From contig NZ_JQGJ02000007.1 in assembly GCF_000802155.2 (NCBI RefSeq), positions 236,412 to 300,411 on the forward strand: DNA of 64,000 nt, read 5' to 3'. The position numbers were made by a program, and so were the translations under genes. Positions within the stretch are counted from its first letter, which is position 1, and each line of letters begins with the position of its first letter. The notes under the pieces were generated by a model. It saw only the letters and a program-made list of their open reading frames with translations. It had not been told where the DNA came from and searched no databases. Shown in pieces: positions 35,310 to 43,966 of this stretch. Origin of the DNA: Pseudomonas frederiksbergensis. GTDB taxonomy: Bacteria > Pseudomonadota > Gammaproteobacteria > Pseudomonadales > Pseudomonadaceae.

Positions 35310-36164
35310 CGTGCTTACTCCTTAACATGATCGATTGAGCCCGGCTCGACCCACAGGCCTGCGCTCGGGCACAGGCGTCCAGCATACCTTTGAACGGCGA
35401 AGGGTACACCGCGAATAACGAACCGACCCAGGGCCGGCTTTGGACGCTGCGCACCAATTCAGCGCAAGGGGTTTGCAACGGTGCCTGACACGCACCAGAG
35501 ACGCAGCGTGCTGATCTTGAGCTGTAAATTTTTCGTACAGCCAACAGTTTTTTTGCACCAAAATCGCACAACGCGTCTACGCTCAGTGCACGAAGCATCC
35601 GTGATCTACTCACTTGTGGGGTGAACCGGTAACGTTTTTGGTTGTCCCGCGGCCTTTCAAAGCGTCAATCACGAGACTGCATCGACAGTCAACCTTAATT
35701 AAAACAAGGCCTTTGGAGGCCGGTTTCATGAGGTTTCACCGTTGAAAAATGAAAAATGTGAAAAAAACGTGAACAAAAATCGGATTTGAGCATACTTGTT
35801 GCATTCATCCCCACATCGCCTGCAGGGGATCGCCGGACGCGAAAACCTACGGGCCTATAAATAAAAGTGGCAAGGTTGCCCTCAGGGAGCTTCAAGCGCA
35901 GTAACCAAGGACTCTTTACACCGACGCCGGAGAAAAAAAGCAACATTCAAGTTGCAGGTCCGATTGCGCCGGAGCGGCAGAAATACGACATGGATCGAGC
36001 CATTGGCGACATGGTCGTAAAGAAGCTGAAAGGTTGGATGGGCAAGTATCGCCAAAGAATGTCGTCGTGATATAAGTTTGCGCCGACACAAAAAGAAAGA
36101 GCCGCCCAGAAAAAAAACAGGTGGGACGGCAGTACTCTTCTAAAAACCAAAGGAGCAAATCACG
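35310..36164. other. 855-base region upstream of the OprD-family porin gene
   Basis: No supported gene. Contents that can be seen: an inverted repeat GCTGTA-N9-TACAGC (35521-35541), a hairpin GGCCTTTGGAGGCC (35708-35721), a markedly AT-rich stretch about 35690-35790 (possible MvaT target) and a reading frame at 35867-36070 starting at GTG with no ribosome site. A TATAAA hexamer at 35856 has no matching -35 element. The length suggests complex control of the porin or an unrecognised small RNA. Confidence 0.4.
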
Positions 36165-37454
36165 ATGCGCGTGATGAAGTGGAGCATGATCGCACTGGCT
36201 GTATCGGCCAGCGTTTCGCAGTTCGCAGTGGCGTCCTCCCAAGAGGAGTCCAAGGGCTTTTTTGAAGATCAGAGCCTGACCGTTAAAAATCGTATGCTGT
36301 ACATGAACCGCGATTTCAAAAAAGGTGCCTCCAACAACCAGAACATTGGCAAAGCACGTAGCACTGGCTACCGCGAAGAAACCGGTCTTGGCGTACAGGC
36401 TGTTTACGAGTCTGGCTTCACTCAAGGCACCGTTGGTGTAGGCGTGGACGCCCTGTTCAATGGCCAGGTCAAGCTGGATAGCGGCCCAGGTCGCACCGGT
36501 AACGGCATCTTCGGCACAGGCGACGACGGTAGCCCAGAAGACACCCAGTCTGAAGTTGGCGGCGCTATCAAATTCCGCTTGTCCGACACCGTTCTGAAGT
36601 ACGGTAACCAATACACCGCCAGTCCTGTGTTCTCCACGGATGATAGCCGTCTGAATCCGGAAGTCGCTACTGGTACGCTCATCACCAGCAAGGAAATCAA
36701 GGGTCTGGAACTGACCGCTGGCCGCTTCACCGCGATGAACGCCCAGAACTACACGGGCCGTGACAGCATCAATGGTCGGCACAGCCCAGGTCTTCCATCC
36801 GCCAACATTGCTGGCGCAACCTATCAGTTCACTGACAATTTAGTAGCAGGCGTAGCGGCTTCGGATATTGAAGACTACTTCAAGAAGAAGTACCTCAACG
36901 TGAACTACACCCTGCCGATCAACGAAGATCAGTCCTTGAACTTCGATTTCAACGGCTATGACAGCAAAAGTCAGGGTCAAGAGCTGAGCGGTGACATTGA
37001 TAACCGCATCTGGTCGCTGGCAGCAGCCTACAGCCTCGGTGCGCACAAATTCACCTTGGCTCACCAGCGCTCGTCCGGTGATAGCGGCTACGCCTACGGC
37101 GTTGACGGCGGCGGTACTGTCTACGTTGCCAACTCCGTCCAATATTCCGACTTCAACAGCGAAGATGAAGTTTCCTGGCAGGCTCGCTACGACCTGAACA
37201 TGAAGAGCTACGGTATCCCTGGGCTGAGCTTCATGACCCGCTATATCACCAGCGATAATATCGCTACCGCTACAGGCGACGCCAAAGCCCACGAATGGGA
37301 CTTTGAAAGCAAATACGTTCTGCAAAGCGGTCCCGCGAAGGACCTGTCTTTCCGTCTGCGTAGCGCGATCTATCGGACTGACAGATCCAACACGGATTAC
37401 ACCAGCAACAACGACTTCCGCGTAATCGTCGAATACCCACTGAGCATCTTGTAA
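36165..37454 (+). CDS. OprD-family outer-membrane porin
   Basis: A 429-residue OprD-family channel. The signal peptide MRVMKWSMIALAVSASVSQF...AVA is nearly that of OprD itself. The mature part alternates short hydrophobic strands, with family blocks ESGFTQGTVGVGVDA, NSVQYSDFNSEDE, SWQARYDLN and the C-terminal VEYPLSIL. These porins take up basic amino acids (OccD branch) or carboxylates (OccK branch); the position next to the HIT-slyX genes is that of P. aeruginosa oprD, but the protein differs enough in its loops that the substrate is open. AAAGGAGC precedes the ATG. Confidence 0.88.
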   Translation: MRVMKWSMIALAVSASVSQFAVASSQEESKGFFEDQSLTVKNRMLYMNRDFKKGASNNQNIGKARSTGYREETGLGVQAVYESGFTQGTVGVGVDALFNGQVKLDSGPGRTGNGIFGTGDDGSPEDTQSEVGGAIKFRLSDTVLKYGNQYTASPVFSTDDSRLNPEVATGTLITSKEIKGLELTAGRFTAMNAQNYTGRDSINGRHSPGLPSANIAGATYQFTDNLVAGVAASDIEDYFKKKYLNVNYTLPINEDQSLNFDFNGYDSKSQGQELSGDIDNRIWSLAAAYSLGAHKFTLAHQRSSGDSGYAYGVDGGGTVYVANSVQYSDFNSEDEVSWQARYDLNMKSYGIPGLSFMTRYITSDNIATATGDAKAHEWDFESKYVLQSGPAKDLSFRLRSAIYRTDRSNTDYTSNNDFRVIVEYPLSIL

Positions 37455-37490
37455 TTCAGTGCTAGTTCGATAGCTTCACCCGCAACAAAC

Positions 37491-37528
37491 AAAAAACCGC
37501 TCACCTGATCCAGGTGAGCGGTTTTTTT
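37491..37528. terminator. terminator after porin gene
   Basis: CCGCTCACCTG / CAGGTGAGCGG stem flanked by A and T runs; 36 bases after the stop codon. It can work in both directions, facing mscS on the other strand. Confidence 0.92.
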
Positions 37529-37620
37529 ATACCCATTGCAACGCCAGATTTAACACAACTTGTTAAATAGCAAGCTAACTAAACATAACCTGACTCAAGC
37601 GCCAGGTTACAGTCCAATCG

Positions 37621-38463
37621 TTATTGCGCTGGCCCTTCCTGAACAACCCGAATCACACGTTGCGGAAACGGAATATCAATCCCGGCATCCTTCAAGCGAT
37701 CCCGTGCCTGTTCATTAAGCATGAACATCACGCTCCAATAATCCGCCGTCTTCACCCAAATACGCAACGACACGGTGATCGAGCTGTCACCGAGCATGGA
37801 AATCACCGCTTCAGGGGCAGGATCGGCCAATACGCGCTCGTCCTTGGCCAATTCCAGCAGCACTTCCCGAGCCTTTTGCAGGTCAGCCTGGTAATCCACG
37901 CCCACGTCGAACACGACTTTGCGGGTCGGCTGGCGGTTGGTGTTGGTGATGATGCCGTTCGACAGATTGCCGTTGGGCACGATCACGGTCTTGTTGTCAC
38001 CGGTACGAATGACAGTGTGGAAAATCTGGATGCTGTCGACTGTCCCCGCGACTCCCTGGGCTTCGATCCAGTCGCCGATGCGAAACGGACGGAACAGCAG
38101 GATCAGCACGCCGCCGGCGAAGTTCGCCAGGCTGCCTTGCAAGGCCAAACCAATCGCCAAGCCTGCGGCACCGATGGCCGCGACGAACGAGGTGGTTTCC
38201 ACGCCGATCATCGATGCGACGCTGACGATCAGCAATATCTTCAGGATGATGTTTGCCAGGGTGCTGATAAACCCTTGCAACGCCAGGTCGGCGTTGCGCA
38301 AGGCCAGCAGCGCACCGACCTTTTTCGTGACCTTGTTGATCAGCCACCAACCGATGGCGAGGGTGACGATCGCCAACAGCACACGGCTGCCATACTCCAT
38401 GATCATCGGTATCCAGGCCTGGGAAGCCTTGACCAAGTGGTCCACTTCAGCGTTCAAGTCCAT
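37621..38463 (-). CDS. mscS: small-conductance mechanosensitive channel MscS
   Basis: A 280-residue MscS protein of the short E. coli type. Three N-terminal helices (about 24-45, 60-85, 90-125); the third is the pore helix with the Gly/Ala pattern AAIGAAGLAIGLALQGSLANFAGG seen in part. A beta-domain follows with the conserved PFRIGDWIE and VPNGNLSNGIITN blocks, then the alpha/beta vestibule. It releases solutes on hypo-osmotic shock. GGAG precedes the ATG. A REP pair separates it from yajQ. Confidence 0.93.
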   Translation of the reverse strand: MDLNAEVDHLVKASQAWIPMIMEYGSRVLLAIVTLAIGWWLINKVTKKVGALLALRNADLALQGFISTLANIILKILLIVSVASMIGVETTSFVAAIGAAGLAIGLALQGSLANFAGGVLILLFRPFRIGDWIEAQGVAGTVDSIQIFHTVIRTGDNKTVIVPNGNLSNGIITNTNRQPTRKVVFDVGVDYQADLQKAREVLLELAKDERVLADPAPEAVISMLGDSSITVSLRIWVKTADYWSVMFMLNEQARDRLKDAGIDIPFPQRVIRVVQEGPAQ

Positions 38464-38494
38464 CGTGTTCTCCTTGTTTCCATTGCACGCAATT

Positions 38495-38597
38495 GTGGCG
38501 AGGGAGCTTGCTCCCGCATGGCCGGGCTAGCGCTCCAGGGCGCAGCGTCCACCGGAGGAGCTGCTACGCAGCCAGCGGGAGCAAGCTCCCTCGCCAC
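38495..38597. repeat. REPIN (two inverted REPs) between mscS and yajQ
   Basis: GTGGCGAGGGAGCTTGCTCC at 38495 and its inverse GGAGCAAGCTCCCTCGCCAC ending 38597, about 65 bases apart. The inner segment can extend the hairpin. This is the mobile doublet form (REPIN). Confidence 0.88.
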
Positions 38598-38616
38598 AGT
38601 ATCTGAGGCTGAGATA

Positions 38617-39102
38617 TCAATCGCGGAAGTTATTGAACTGCAGCGGCATGCCGAATTCCTTGCCGCGCAGTGCCGCAATGGCTTCCTGCAAGTCGTCACG
38701 CTTCTTGCCGGTCACGCGCACCTGCTCGCCCTGGATGGCGGCCTGGACCTTGAGCTTGGCATCCTTGATGTGGGCAACGATCTTCTTCGCCAGTTCCTTG
38801 TCGATGCCTTCCTTGAGCACGGCTTCCTGCTTCATCACCTTGCCCGAGGCATAGGCATCCTTCACTTCAAGGCACTGCACGTCGATCTTGCGCTTGACCA
38901 GCGCCAGCTTGAGGATCTCGATCATCGCCTCGAGCTGGAAGTCGGCCTCGGCGGTCAGGTTGACGGTCAGGTCCTTTTCCTTGAACTCGAAACTGCCCTT
39001 GCCCTTGAGGTCATACCGACGGTCGAGTTCCTTGACGGCGTTTTCAACGGCGTTGGTGACTTCGTGCTTGTCCAGTTCGGATACCACGTCGAATGACGGC
39101 AT
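38617..39102 (-). CDS. yajQ: YajQ family nucleotide-binding protein
   Basis: A 161-residue protein of the UPF0234 family, starting MPSFDVVSELDKHEVTNAVENA in part, with two ferredoxin-like domains. Members bind nucleotides, and orthologues in Xanthomonas and Pseudomonas bind cyclic di-GMP and act with a LysR regulator. Length and ends match the family. A monocistronic gene. Confidence 0.93.
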   Translation of the reverse strand: MPSFDVVSELDKHEVTNAVENAVKELDRRYDLKGKGSFEFKEKDLTVNLTAEADFQLEAMIEILKLALVKRKIDVQCLEVKDAYASGKVMKQEAVLKEGIDKELAKKIVAHIKDAKLKVQAAIQGEQVRVTGKKRDDLQEAIAALRGKEFGMPLQFNNFRD

Positions 39103-39245
39103 GTAGTGTTCTCCAAATAAAAAGGCGCGCTCATGACAACGGCGCGCACTTGGCTTGTGGTTAAAATCGGGCTCATTATAACGGGTCTTTTCCCGCCGTT
39201 ACCGCGAGCCCTTCAGATGCCTGCGCCAAACCGAGTAAAAAACTG

Positions 39246-40163
39246 ATGTCCACCACCTGGCATGTCCTGGGAGCCGGCAGCCTCGGCACGTTATGGGCGA
39301 CGCGCCTGGCCCGGGCCGGGCTGCCGGTGCGGCTGGTGCTGCGCAATGAGCAGCGCCTGCAGGCTTATCGCGAGGCCGGCGGCCTGACGCTGGTGGAACA
39401 AGGCCAGGCGCAGTGTTATCCGGTGCCCGGCGAAACCGCCCAGGGCCCCGAGCCCATCAAACGGTTGTTGCTGGCGTGCAAGGCCTACGACGCGGAAGCG
39501 GCCGTGGCCTCGGTGGCCCATCGCCTGGATGCCGAATCGGAGCTGATCCTGCTACAGAATGGCCTCGGCAGCCAGGACGCCGTGGCGAACCGCGTGCCCC
39601 AGGCGCGTTGCATCAGCGCCTCCAGCACTGAAGGCGCATTTCGTGATGGCGATTGGCGCGTGGTATTCGCCGGCCACGGCTTCACTTGGCTGGGCGACCC
39701 GGCCCAGCCGGTGGCGCCGGTCTGGCTGGATGACTTGAGCGCGGCGGGCATTCCCCACGAATGGAGCGCCGACATCCTCACTCGCCTGTGGCGCAAGCTG
39801 GCCCTCAATTGTGCGATCAACCCACTCACCGTGCTGCACCATTGCAAGAACGGTGGCCTGCAGGAACACCGCTGCGAAGTGGCAACCCTCTGCGCCGAAC
39901 TCACTGACCTGCTCGAACGCTGCGGCCAGCCGGCGGCAGCCGAAGACTTGCAGATGGAAGTCGAACGGGTGATCCAGGCCACGGCCGCCAATTACTCCTC
40001 AATGTACCAGGACGTCGCCAACCTGCGGCGCACCGAAATCAGCTACCTGCTTGGCCATGCCTGCGCGGTTGCCCAGCGGCATGGCGTGGCGGTGCCGCAT
40101 CTCGGACAAATGCGCCAGCGACTGATTGCCCACCTGGACAACCTTGGATTGCCCAGCGACTGA
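39246..40163 (+). CDS. putative 2-dehydropantoate 2-reductase
   Basis: A 305-residue ketopantoate reductase-like protein: Rossmann motif VLGAGSLGTLW (residues 7-17, GxGxxG), ILLQNGLGSQDAV in the middle, and the C-terminal helical domain with the lysine of RLWRKLALNCAINPLT that is catalytic in PanE. It would reduce 2-dehydropantoate to pantoate for coenzyme A synthesis. Pseudomonads carry several PanE-like genes, and this one stands alone, so the assignment to the pathway is likely but not certain. Confidence 0.82.
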   Translation: MSTTWHVLGAGSLGTLWATRLARAGLPVRLVLRNEQRLQAYREAGGLTLVEQGQAQCYPVPGETAQGPEPIKRLLLACKAYDAEAAVASVAHRLDAESELILLQNGLGSQDAVANRVPQARCISASSTEGAFRDGDWRVVFAGHGFTWLGDPAQPVAPVWLDDLSAAGIPHEWSADILTRLWRKLALNCAINPLTVLHHCKNGGLQEHRCEVATLCAELTDLLERCGQPAAAEDLQMEVERVIQATAANYSSMYQDVANLRRTEISYLLGHACAVAQRHGVAVPHLGQMRQRLIAHLDNLGLPSD

Positions 40164-40209
40164 GCAGCGGCTACGCTGGCCCTCGTGTTCCTTGTTAGCG
40201 ACGAGTCCG

Positions 40210-42246
40210 ATGCCATTGCGCCAGCGCCTTGAAAATCTCCCGGTCGGCCAGAAACTGCTGGCGGCCCTGTTGGTGTTGTTGACCACGGTTTTGCTGGTGG
40301 CCAACCTGACCTTCATCAGCGCGGCCTATTATATTTCCCAGGAAAGCATGGCCCCCCAGGCCTTGCAGACCATTGGCCGACTGGTGGCCAACCCGAGCCT
40401 GATCGCCGACGCGCTGCAATCGCCGCAAAGCGCCCAACGCCTGCTCGATGAGCTCAACAGCTATGCCCCACTGCGGGCAGCGGCACTCTATGATGGACAA
40501 GGCGAGCGCCTGGCCCAACTGCAACAAGGCGAGAAGCTCAAGTTGCCGGAGCATTTTCGCCATATGCAAACCTGGCAGGCCGGCGAGTTCCGCAGCAATC
40601 AGGTCATCACCCTGCCCCGCCCCGGCACGACACCGGGCCACCTGTTGCTGGTCGCCAGCAGTGAGTTGCCCACCGCGTTCTACACCGGCACCCTCACCGC
40701 CAGCCTCGGCATCCTGATCTTCAGTGTGCTGCTGTGGCTGGTCATTGCCCAGCAGATCAAACGACTGATCACCCAACCGATCCACCAGCTCGAAGAGCTG
40801 TCGCGCCAGGTGACCCGCGAGGAAAACTATTCCCTGCGCGCCGCCCGGGGCAACCACGACGAAATCGGCAGCCTGGCCGAAGCGTTCAATACCATGCTGT
40901 CGCGGATCGAAGCCCGCGAGCAGCAACTCAAGCGCGCCCGCGACGACTCCCAGGCCGCCTATGACCAGGCCCAGGGCCTGGCCGAAGAAACCCGTCACAC
41001 CAACCGCAAGCTGGAATTGGAAGTCCAGGTGCGCAGCAAGATCGAGAAAAAACTCACGGGCTTTCAGAACTACCTCAACAGCATCATCGACTCCATGCCG
41101 TCGGCCCTGATCGCCCTCGATGAACAGCTCTACGTCACTCAATGGAACCAGGAAGCCAGCGCACTCTCCGGCACACGATTGGACGAAGCGCTGAACCAGC
41201 CGATCTTCCTCGCCTTCGAGCCGCTGAAGCCGTACCTGCCGCAGCTCAAGCAGACCGTCGAGCAGCACACGGTGGCGAAGATCGAACGCGTGACCTGGAC
41301 CAAGGACGACGAAGCGCGGCATTACGCCCTCACCTTCTACCCACTGATGGGCGGCGCCGGGCGTGGCGTGGTGATCCGCATCGACGACATTACCCAGCGC
41401 CTGTCGCTGGAAGAAATGATGGTGCAATCGGAAAAGATGCTCTCGGTTGGCGGTCTCGCGGCGGGCATGGCCCATGAAATCAACAACCCGCTGGGGGCGA
41501 TCCTGCACAACGTGCAGAACATACGCCGGCGCCTGTCCGCCGAGCTGCCCAAGAACCTCGAGCAGGCCGAGCAGTTGGGCATCGAGTTGCCGTTGGTCAA
41601 CCGTTACCTGCAAAGCCGGGAGATCCCGCAGCTGCTGGACGGCATCCAGCAGGCCGGCGCGCGAGCCGCAAAAATCGTCACACACATGCTCAGCTTCAGC
41701 CGACGCAGCACCCGGCAAATGGCCCCCTGCGATTTGCCTGCCTTGATCGACCAAGCCGTGGAAATCGCCGGCAACGACTTCGACCTGGCGATCGGTTTTG
41801 ACTTCAAGGGCCAGGCAATCATCCGCCAGTTCGACCCGAACCTGGGCCCGGTGCCGGGCACCGCCAACGAACTGGAACAGGTCTTGTTGAACCTGCTGAA
41901 GAACGCCGCCCAGGCGATCCACCAACGGCAGGACGACAGCGAACCCGGGCGCATTATCCTGCGCACGCGGTTGAATCCACCGTGGGCAGAGATCCAGGTC
42001 GAGGACAACGGCATCGGCATGAGCGAGAACGTGCGCAAACGCACCTTCGAGCCGTTTTTCACCACCAAGGAAATCGGCCAGGGCACGGGCCTCGGGCTGT
42101 CGGTGTCGTATTTCATTATCACCAACAACCACAAGGGCCAGATGGAAGTGCAATCAGCGCCAGGCCAGGGCACTTGCTTCACCCTGCGTCTGCCCCTGGC
42201 GGGCACTTCGATCGTGGCCCAGGAACACAAGCAAGTGGAGCGCTGA
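40210..42246 (+). CDS. orphan membrane sensor histidine kinase (HAMP-PAS)
   Basis: A 678-residue sensor kinase: first helix about 15-38, periplasmic domain to about 160, second helix about 163-185, HAMP (to about 240), coiled coil (about 240-290), PAS domain (about 290-400), dimerisation helix with the phosphorylated H422 (AAGMAHEINNPLGAIL), and HATPase domain with DNGIGM and GTGLGLSVSYFI. No response regulator is next to it. The NPLGAIL box places it with NtrB-like kinases. ATG 40210 is used; an earlier frame would overlap panE. It is three bases ahead of the adenosyltransferase gene. Confidence 0.85.
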   Translation: MPLRQRLENLPVGQKLLAALLVLLTTVLLVANLTFISAAYYISQESMAPQALQTIGRLVANPSLIADALQSPQSAQRLLDELNSYAPLRAAALYDGQGERLAQLQQGEKLKLPEHFRHMQTWQAGEFRSNQVITLPRPGTTPGHLLLVASSELPTAFYTGTLTASLGILIFSVLLWLVIAQQIKRLITQPIHQLEELSRQVTREENYSLRAARGNHDEIGSLAEAFNTMLSRIEAREQQLKRARDDSQAAYDQAQGLAEETRHTNRKLELEVQVRSKIEKKLTGFQNYLNSIIDSMPSALIALDEQLYVTQWNQEASALSGTRLDEALNQPIFLAFEPLKPYLPQLKQTVEQHTVAKIERVTWTKDDEARHYALTFYPLMGGAGRGVVIRIDDITQRLSLEEMMVQSEKMLSVGGLAAGMAHEINNPLGAILHNVQNIRRRLSAELPKNLEQAEQLGIELPLVNRYLQSREIPQLLDGIQQAGARAAKIVTHMLSFSRRSTRQMAPCDLPALIDQAVEIAGNDFDLAIGFDFKGQAIIRQFDPNLGPVPGTANELEQVLLNLLKNAAQAIHQRQDDSEPGRIILRTRLNPPWAEIQVEDNGIGMSENVRKRTFEPFFTTKEIGQGTGLGLSVSYFIITNNHKGQMEVQSAPGQGTCFTLRLPLAGTSIVAQEHKQVER

Positions 42247-42249
42247 ACA

Positions 42250-42831
42250 ATGGGTTTTCGCCTGTCGAAGATTTACACCCGCACCGGTGACAAAGGTGAA
42301 ACCGGGCTGGGGGATGGTCGCCGCGTGGCGAAGGATCATCCACGGGTCGAGGCGATTGGCGAGGTGGATACCTTGAACAGCCAACTGGGGCTGCTGTTGG
42401 CCGGCCTGGCCGAAGAAACAGCTCGGCATCCGGCGCTGGGGGAAGTCATTGCAGTGTTGGCGCCTTGTCAGCACCGGTTGTTCGACTTGGGTGGTGAACT
42501 GGCGATGCCGGCCTACCAAGCCTTGAACGTGACGGAGATCGAGCGGCTGGAAGCGGCGATCGACCTGTGGAACGAGGAGCTGGGCCCTTTGGAGAACTTC
42601 ATCCTGCCCGGTGGTTCTTCCTTGATCGCGCAAGCTCACGTCTGCCGAGCCCTGGCCCGTGGTGCCGAGCGTCGCTGCCAACAGTTGAACGCGGTGGAGC
42701 CGTTGGCCGGGCCGGGGCTGGCCTATATCAATCGGCTGTCGGACCTGCTGTTCGTGACCGCGCGGATCATCGCCCGGCGGCAGGGGGTGGCAGAGGTGCT
42801 TTGGGAGGCGGCGGCCAAGCCTGGGGAGTGA
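42250..42831 (+). CDS. ATP:cob(I)alamin adenosyltransferase (PduO type)
   Basis: A 193-residue PduO-type enzyme that makes adenosylcobalamin. The N-terminus reads LSKIYTRTGDKGETGLGDG, the ATP-binding signature, and the C-terminal part has RRCQQLNAVEPLAGPGLAYINRLSDLLFV with the conserved R and D/F residues. It starts three bases after the sensor kinase, so the two are probably co-transcribed, though no functional link is obvious. Confidence 0.92.
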   Translation: MGFRLSKIYTRTGDKGETGLGDGRRVAKDHPRVEAIGEVDTLNSQLGLLLAGLAEETARHPALGEVIAVLAPCQHRLFDLGGELAMPAYQALNVTEIERLEAAIDLWNEELGPLENFILPGGSSLIAQAHVCRALARGAERRCQQLNAVEPLAGPGLAYINRLSDLLFVTARIIARRQGVAEVLWEAAAKPGE

Positions 42832-42873
42832 GGACGGCGATCCAACGAAGAGGCCAGCAGTCACACCGAGGCA

Positions 42874-43818
42874 TCAAGCCTCTGGCCAAAACGCCCGAAT
42901 CCCCGCCACACCCTGCGCCCCGGTCTCCCAGGCTTTTTGCCGCTCGCCAGGCCCTACCCCACCCAACAGGTAAACCGGCCTGTCGAAGCCGTCGATCAAC
43001 CGCGCCGCCTCTGCCCAGCCCAACGGTTGGGCATCGGGATGAGTCTGGGTCGGTTGCACCGGCGAGAGCGTCACGAAGTCCACATCCATCTGCTGCGCCA
43101 GGGCCAATTCCTCGGCGTCATGGCACGAGGCCGCAAGCCAGCGATCCTTGCCGAACGGTCGACCGGCCGCCGCGTGCTTGCGCAGTTGCGCGGCAGTGAT
43201 GTGCCAGCCGGCGGAAGGAAAATCCCCCAGCCATTCGAACGGCCCCTTGAGCATCAGCTGGGCCTTGCCGGCACACAACCCCACCGCATCCACCGCCAGG
43301 TCGCGGTATTGCGGGTCGTAGCCGTTGGGCGCACGCAGCTGGACCAATTTGATCCCGCCCGCAATTGCCTTTTGCAAACCGCGCAGCAAGGCCGGGGTTT
43401 CCAGGCCATCAGGTGTGATCAGGTATTCACCCGGCAAACGTGCCGCCGCGACGATCGGCTGGTTGGCCGCCGGAAACTCGTAGTTCGTCAACTCACGGGC
43501 CGTCACCCAGGCCAACGGCTGACCTTCGGCACCGTGGGGCTCGCCACTGAACGCCGAGACTTCCCAGACATCCAGCAAGACCTGTTTGTCGGGGTAGTCA
43601 TGGCGCACCTTGATCAACGGCCGTGCAACGTCGACGACAATGCCCAGTTCCTCGTGAAGTTCACGGGCCAGGGCCGTTTCGACGGATTCATCAGCCTCGA
43701 CCTTGCCGCCGGGAAATTCCCACAGGCCTCCCTGGTGTTGGGTGTCGGCCCGACGGGCAATCAGGATTTTGCCAGCGGCGTCACGAATGACCGCCGCCGC
43801 CACATGAATTCGTTTCAC
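42874..43818 (-). CDS. Nudix (MutT) / ThiE-like fusion protein, GTG start
   Basis: A 314-residue two-domain protein. Residues 1-135 are a MutT-type Nudix hydrolase with the box GGKVEADESVETALARELHEE (seen from about residue 37), expected to clean oxidised nucleotides such as 8-oxo-dGTP. Residues about 140-314 resemble thiamine-phosphate synthase/TenI but the usual catalytic blocks are degenerate (HITAAQLRK, SCHDAEELALA, SPVQPTQTHPDA). The start is GTG 43818, set by AGGAA about nine bases upstream. A similar fusion lies near secA-argJ in P. aeruginosa (PA4400, from memory). Confidence 0.85.
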   Translation of the reverse strand: MKRIHVAAAVIRDAAGKILIARRADTQHQGGLWEFPGGKVEADESVETALARELHEELGIVVDVARPLIKVRHDYPDKQVLLDVWEVSAFSGEPHGAEGQPLAWVTARELTNYEFPAANQPIVAAARLPGEYLITPDGLETPALLRGLQKAIAGGIKLVQLRAPNGYDPQYRDLAVDAVGLCAGKAQLMLKGPFEWLGDFPSAGWHITAAQLRKHAAAGRPFGKDRWLAASCHDAEELALAQQMDVDFVTLSPVQPTQTHPDAQPLGWAEAARLIDGFDRPVYLLGGVGPGERQKAWETGAQGVAGIRAFWPEA

Positions 43819-43860
43819 CGCGCTATTCCTCAGCATTCATGGAGTCGGTACCGGCACCCT

Positions 43861-43949
43861 CGCGAGCAGGCCCGCTCCCACAGCGATTTGTTGAGCGACA
43901 TCAAACGTGTTCACAACGCAGTTCCACTGGGGGAGCGAGCTTGCTCGCG
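43861..43949. repeat. REP pair between Nudix/ThiE and argJ
   Basis: Inverted pair: CGCGAGCAGGCCCGCTCCCA at 43861 and GGGAGCGAGCTTGCTCGCGA near 43930. It belongs to the second REP subfamily (GGGAGCG arms). Confidence 0.8.
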
Positions 43950-43966
43950 ATAGGAGCGACTCGGTC

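Noticed and set aside
35867..36070. 67-codon GTG-start frame upstream of the porin gene
   Set aside because: No ribosome site and no recognisable family; kept only as a point for the finding on this region.
40126..40209. Upstream extension of the sensor kinase
   Set aside because: It would overlap the end of the PanE-like gene and adds a hydrophilic segment before the first membrane helix with no ribosome site.
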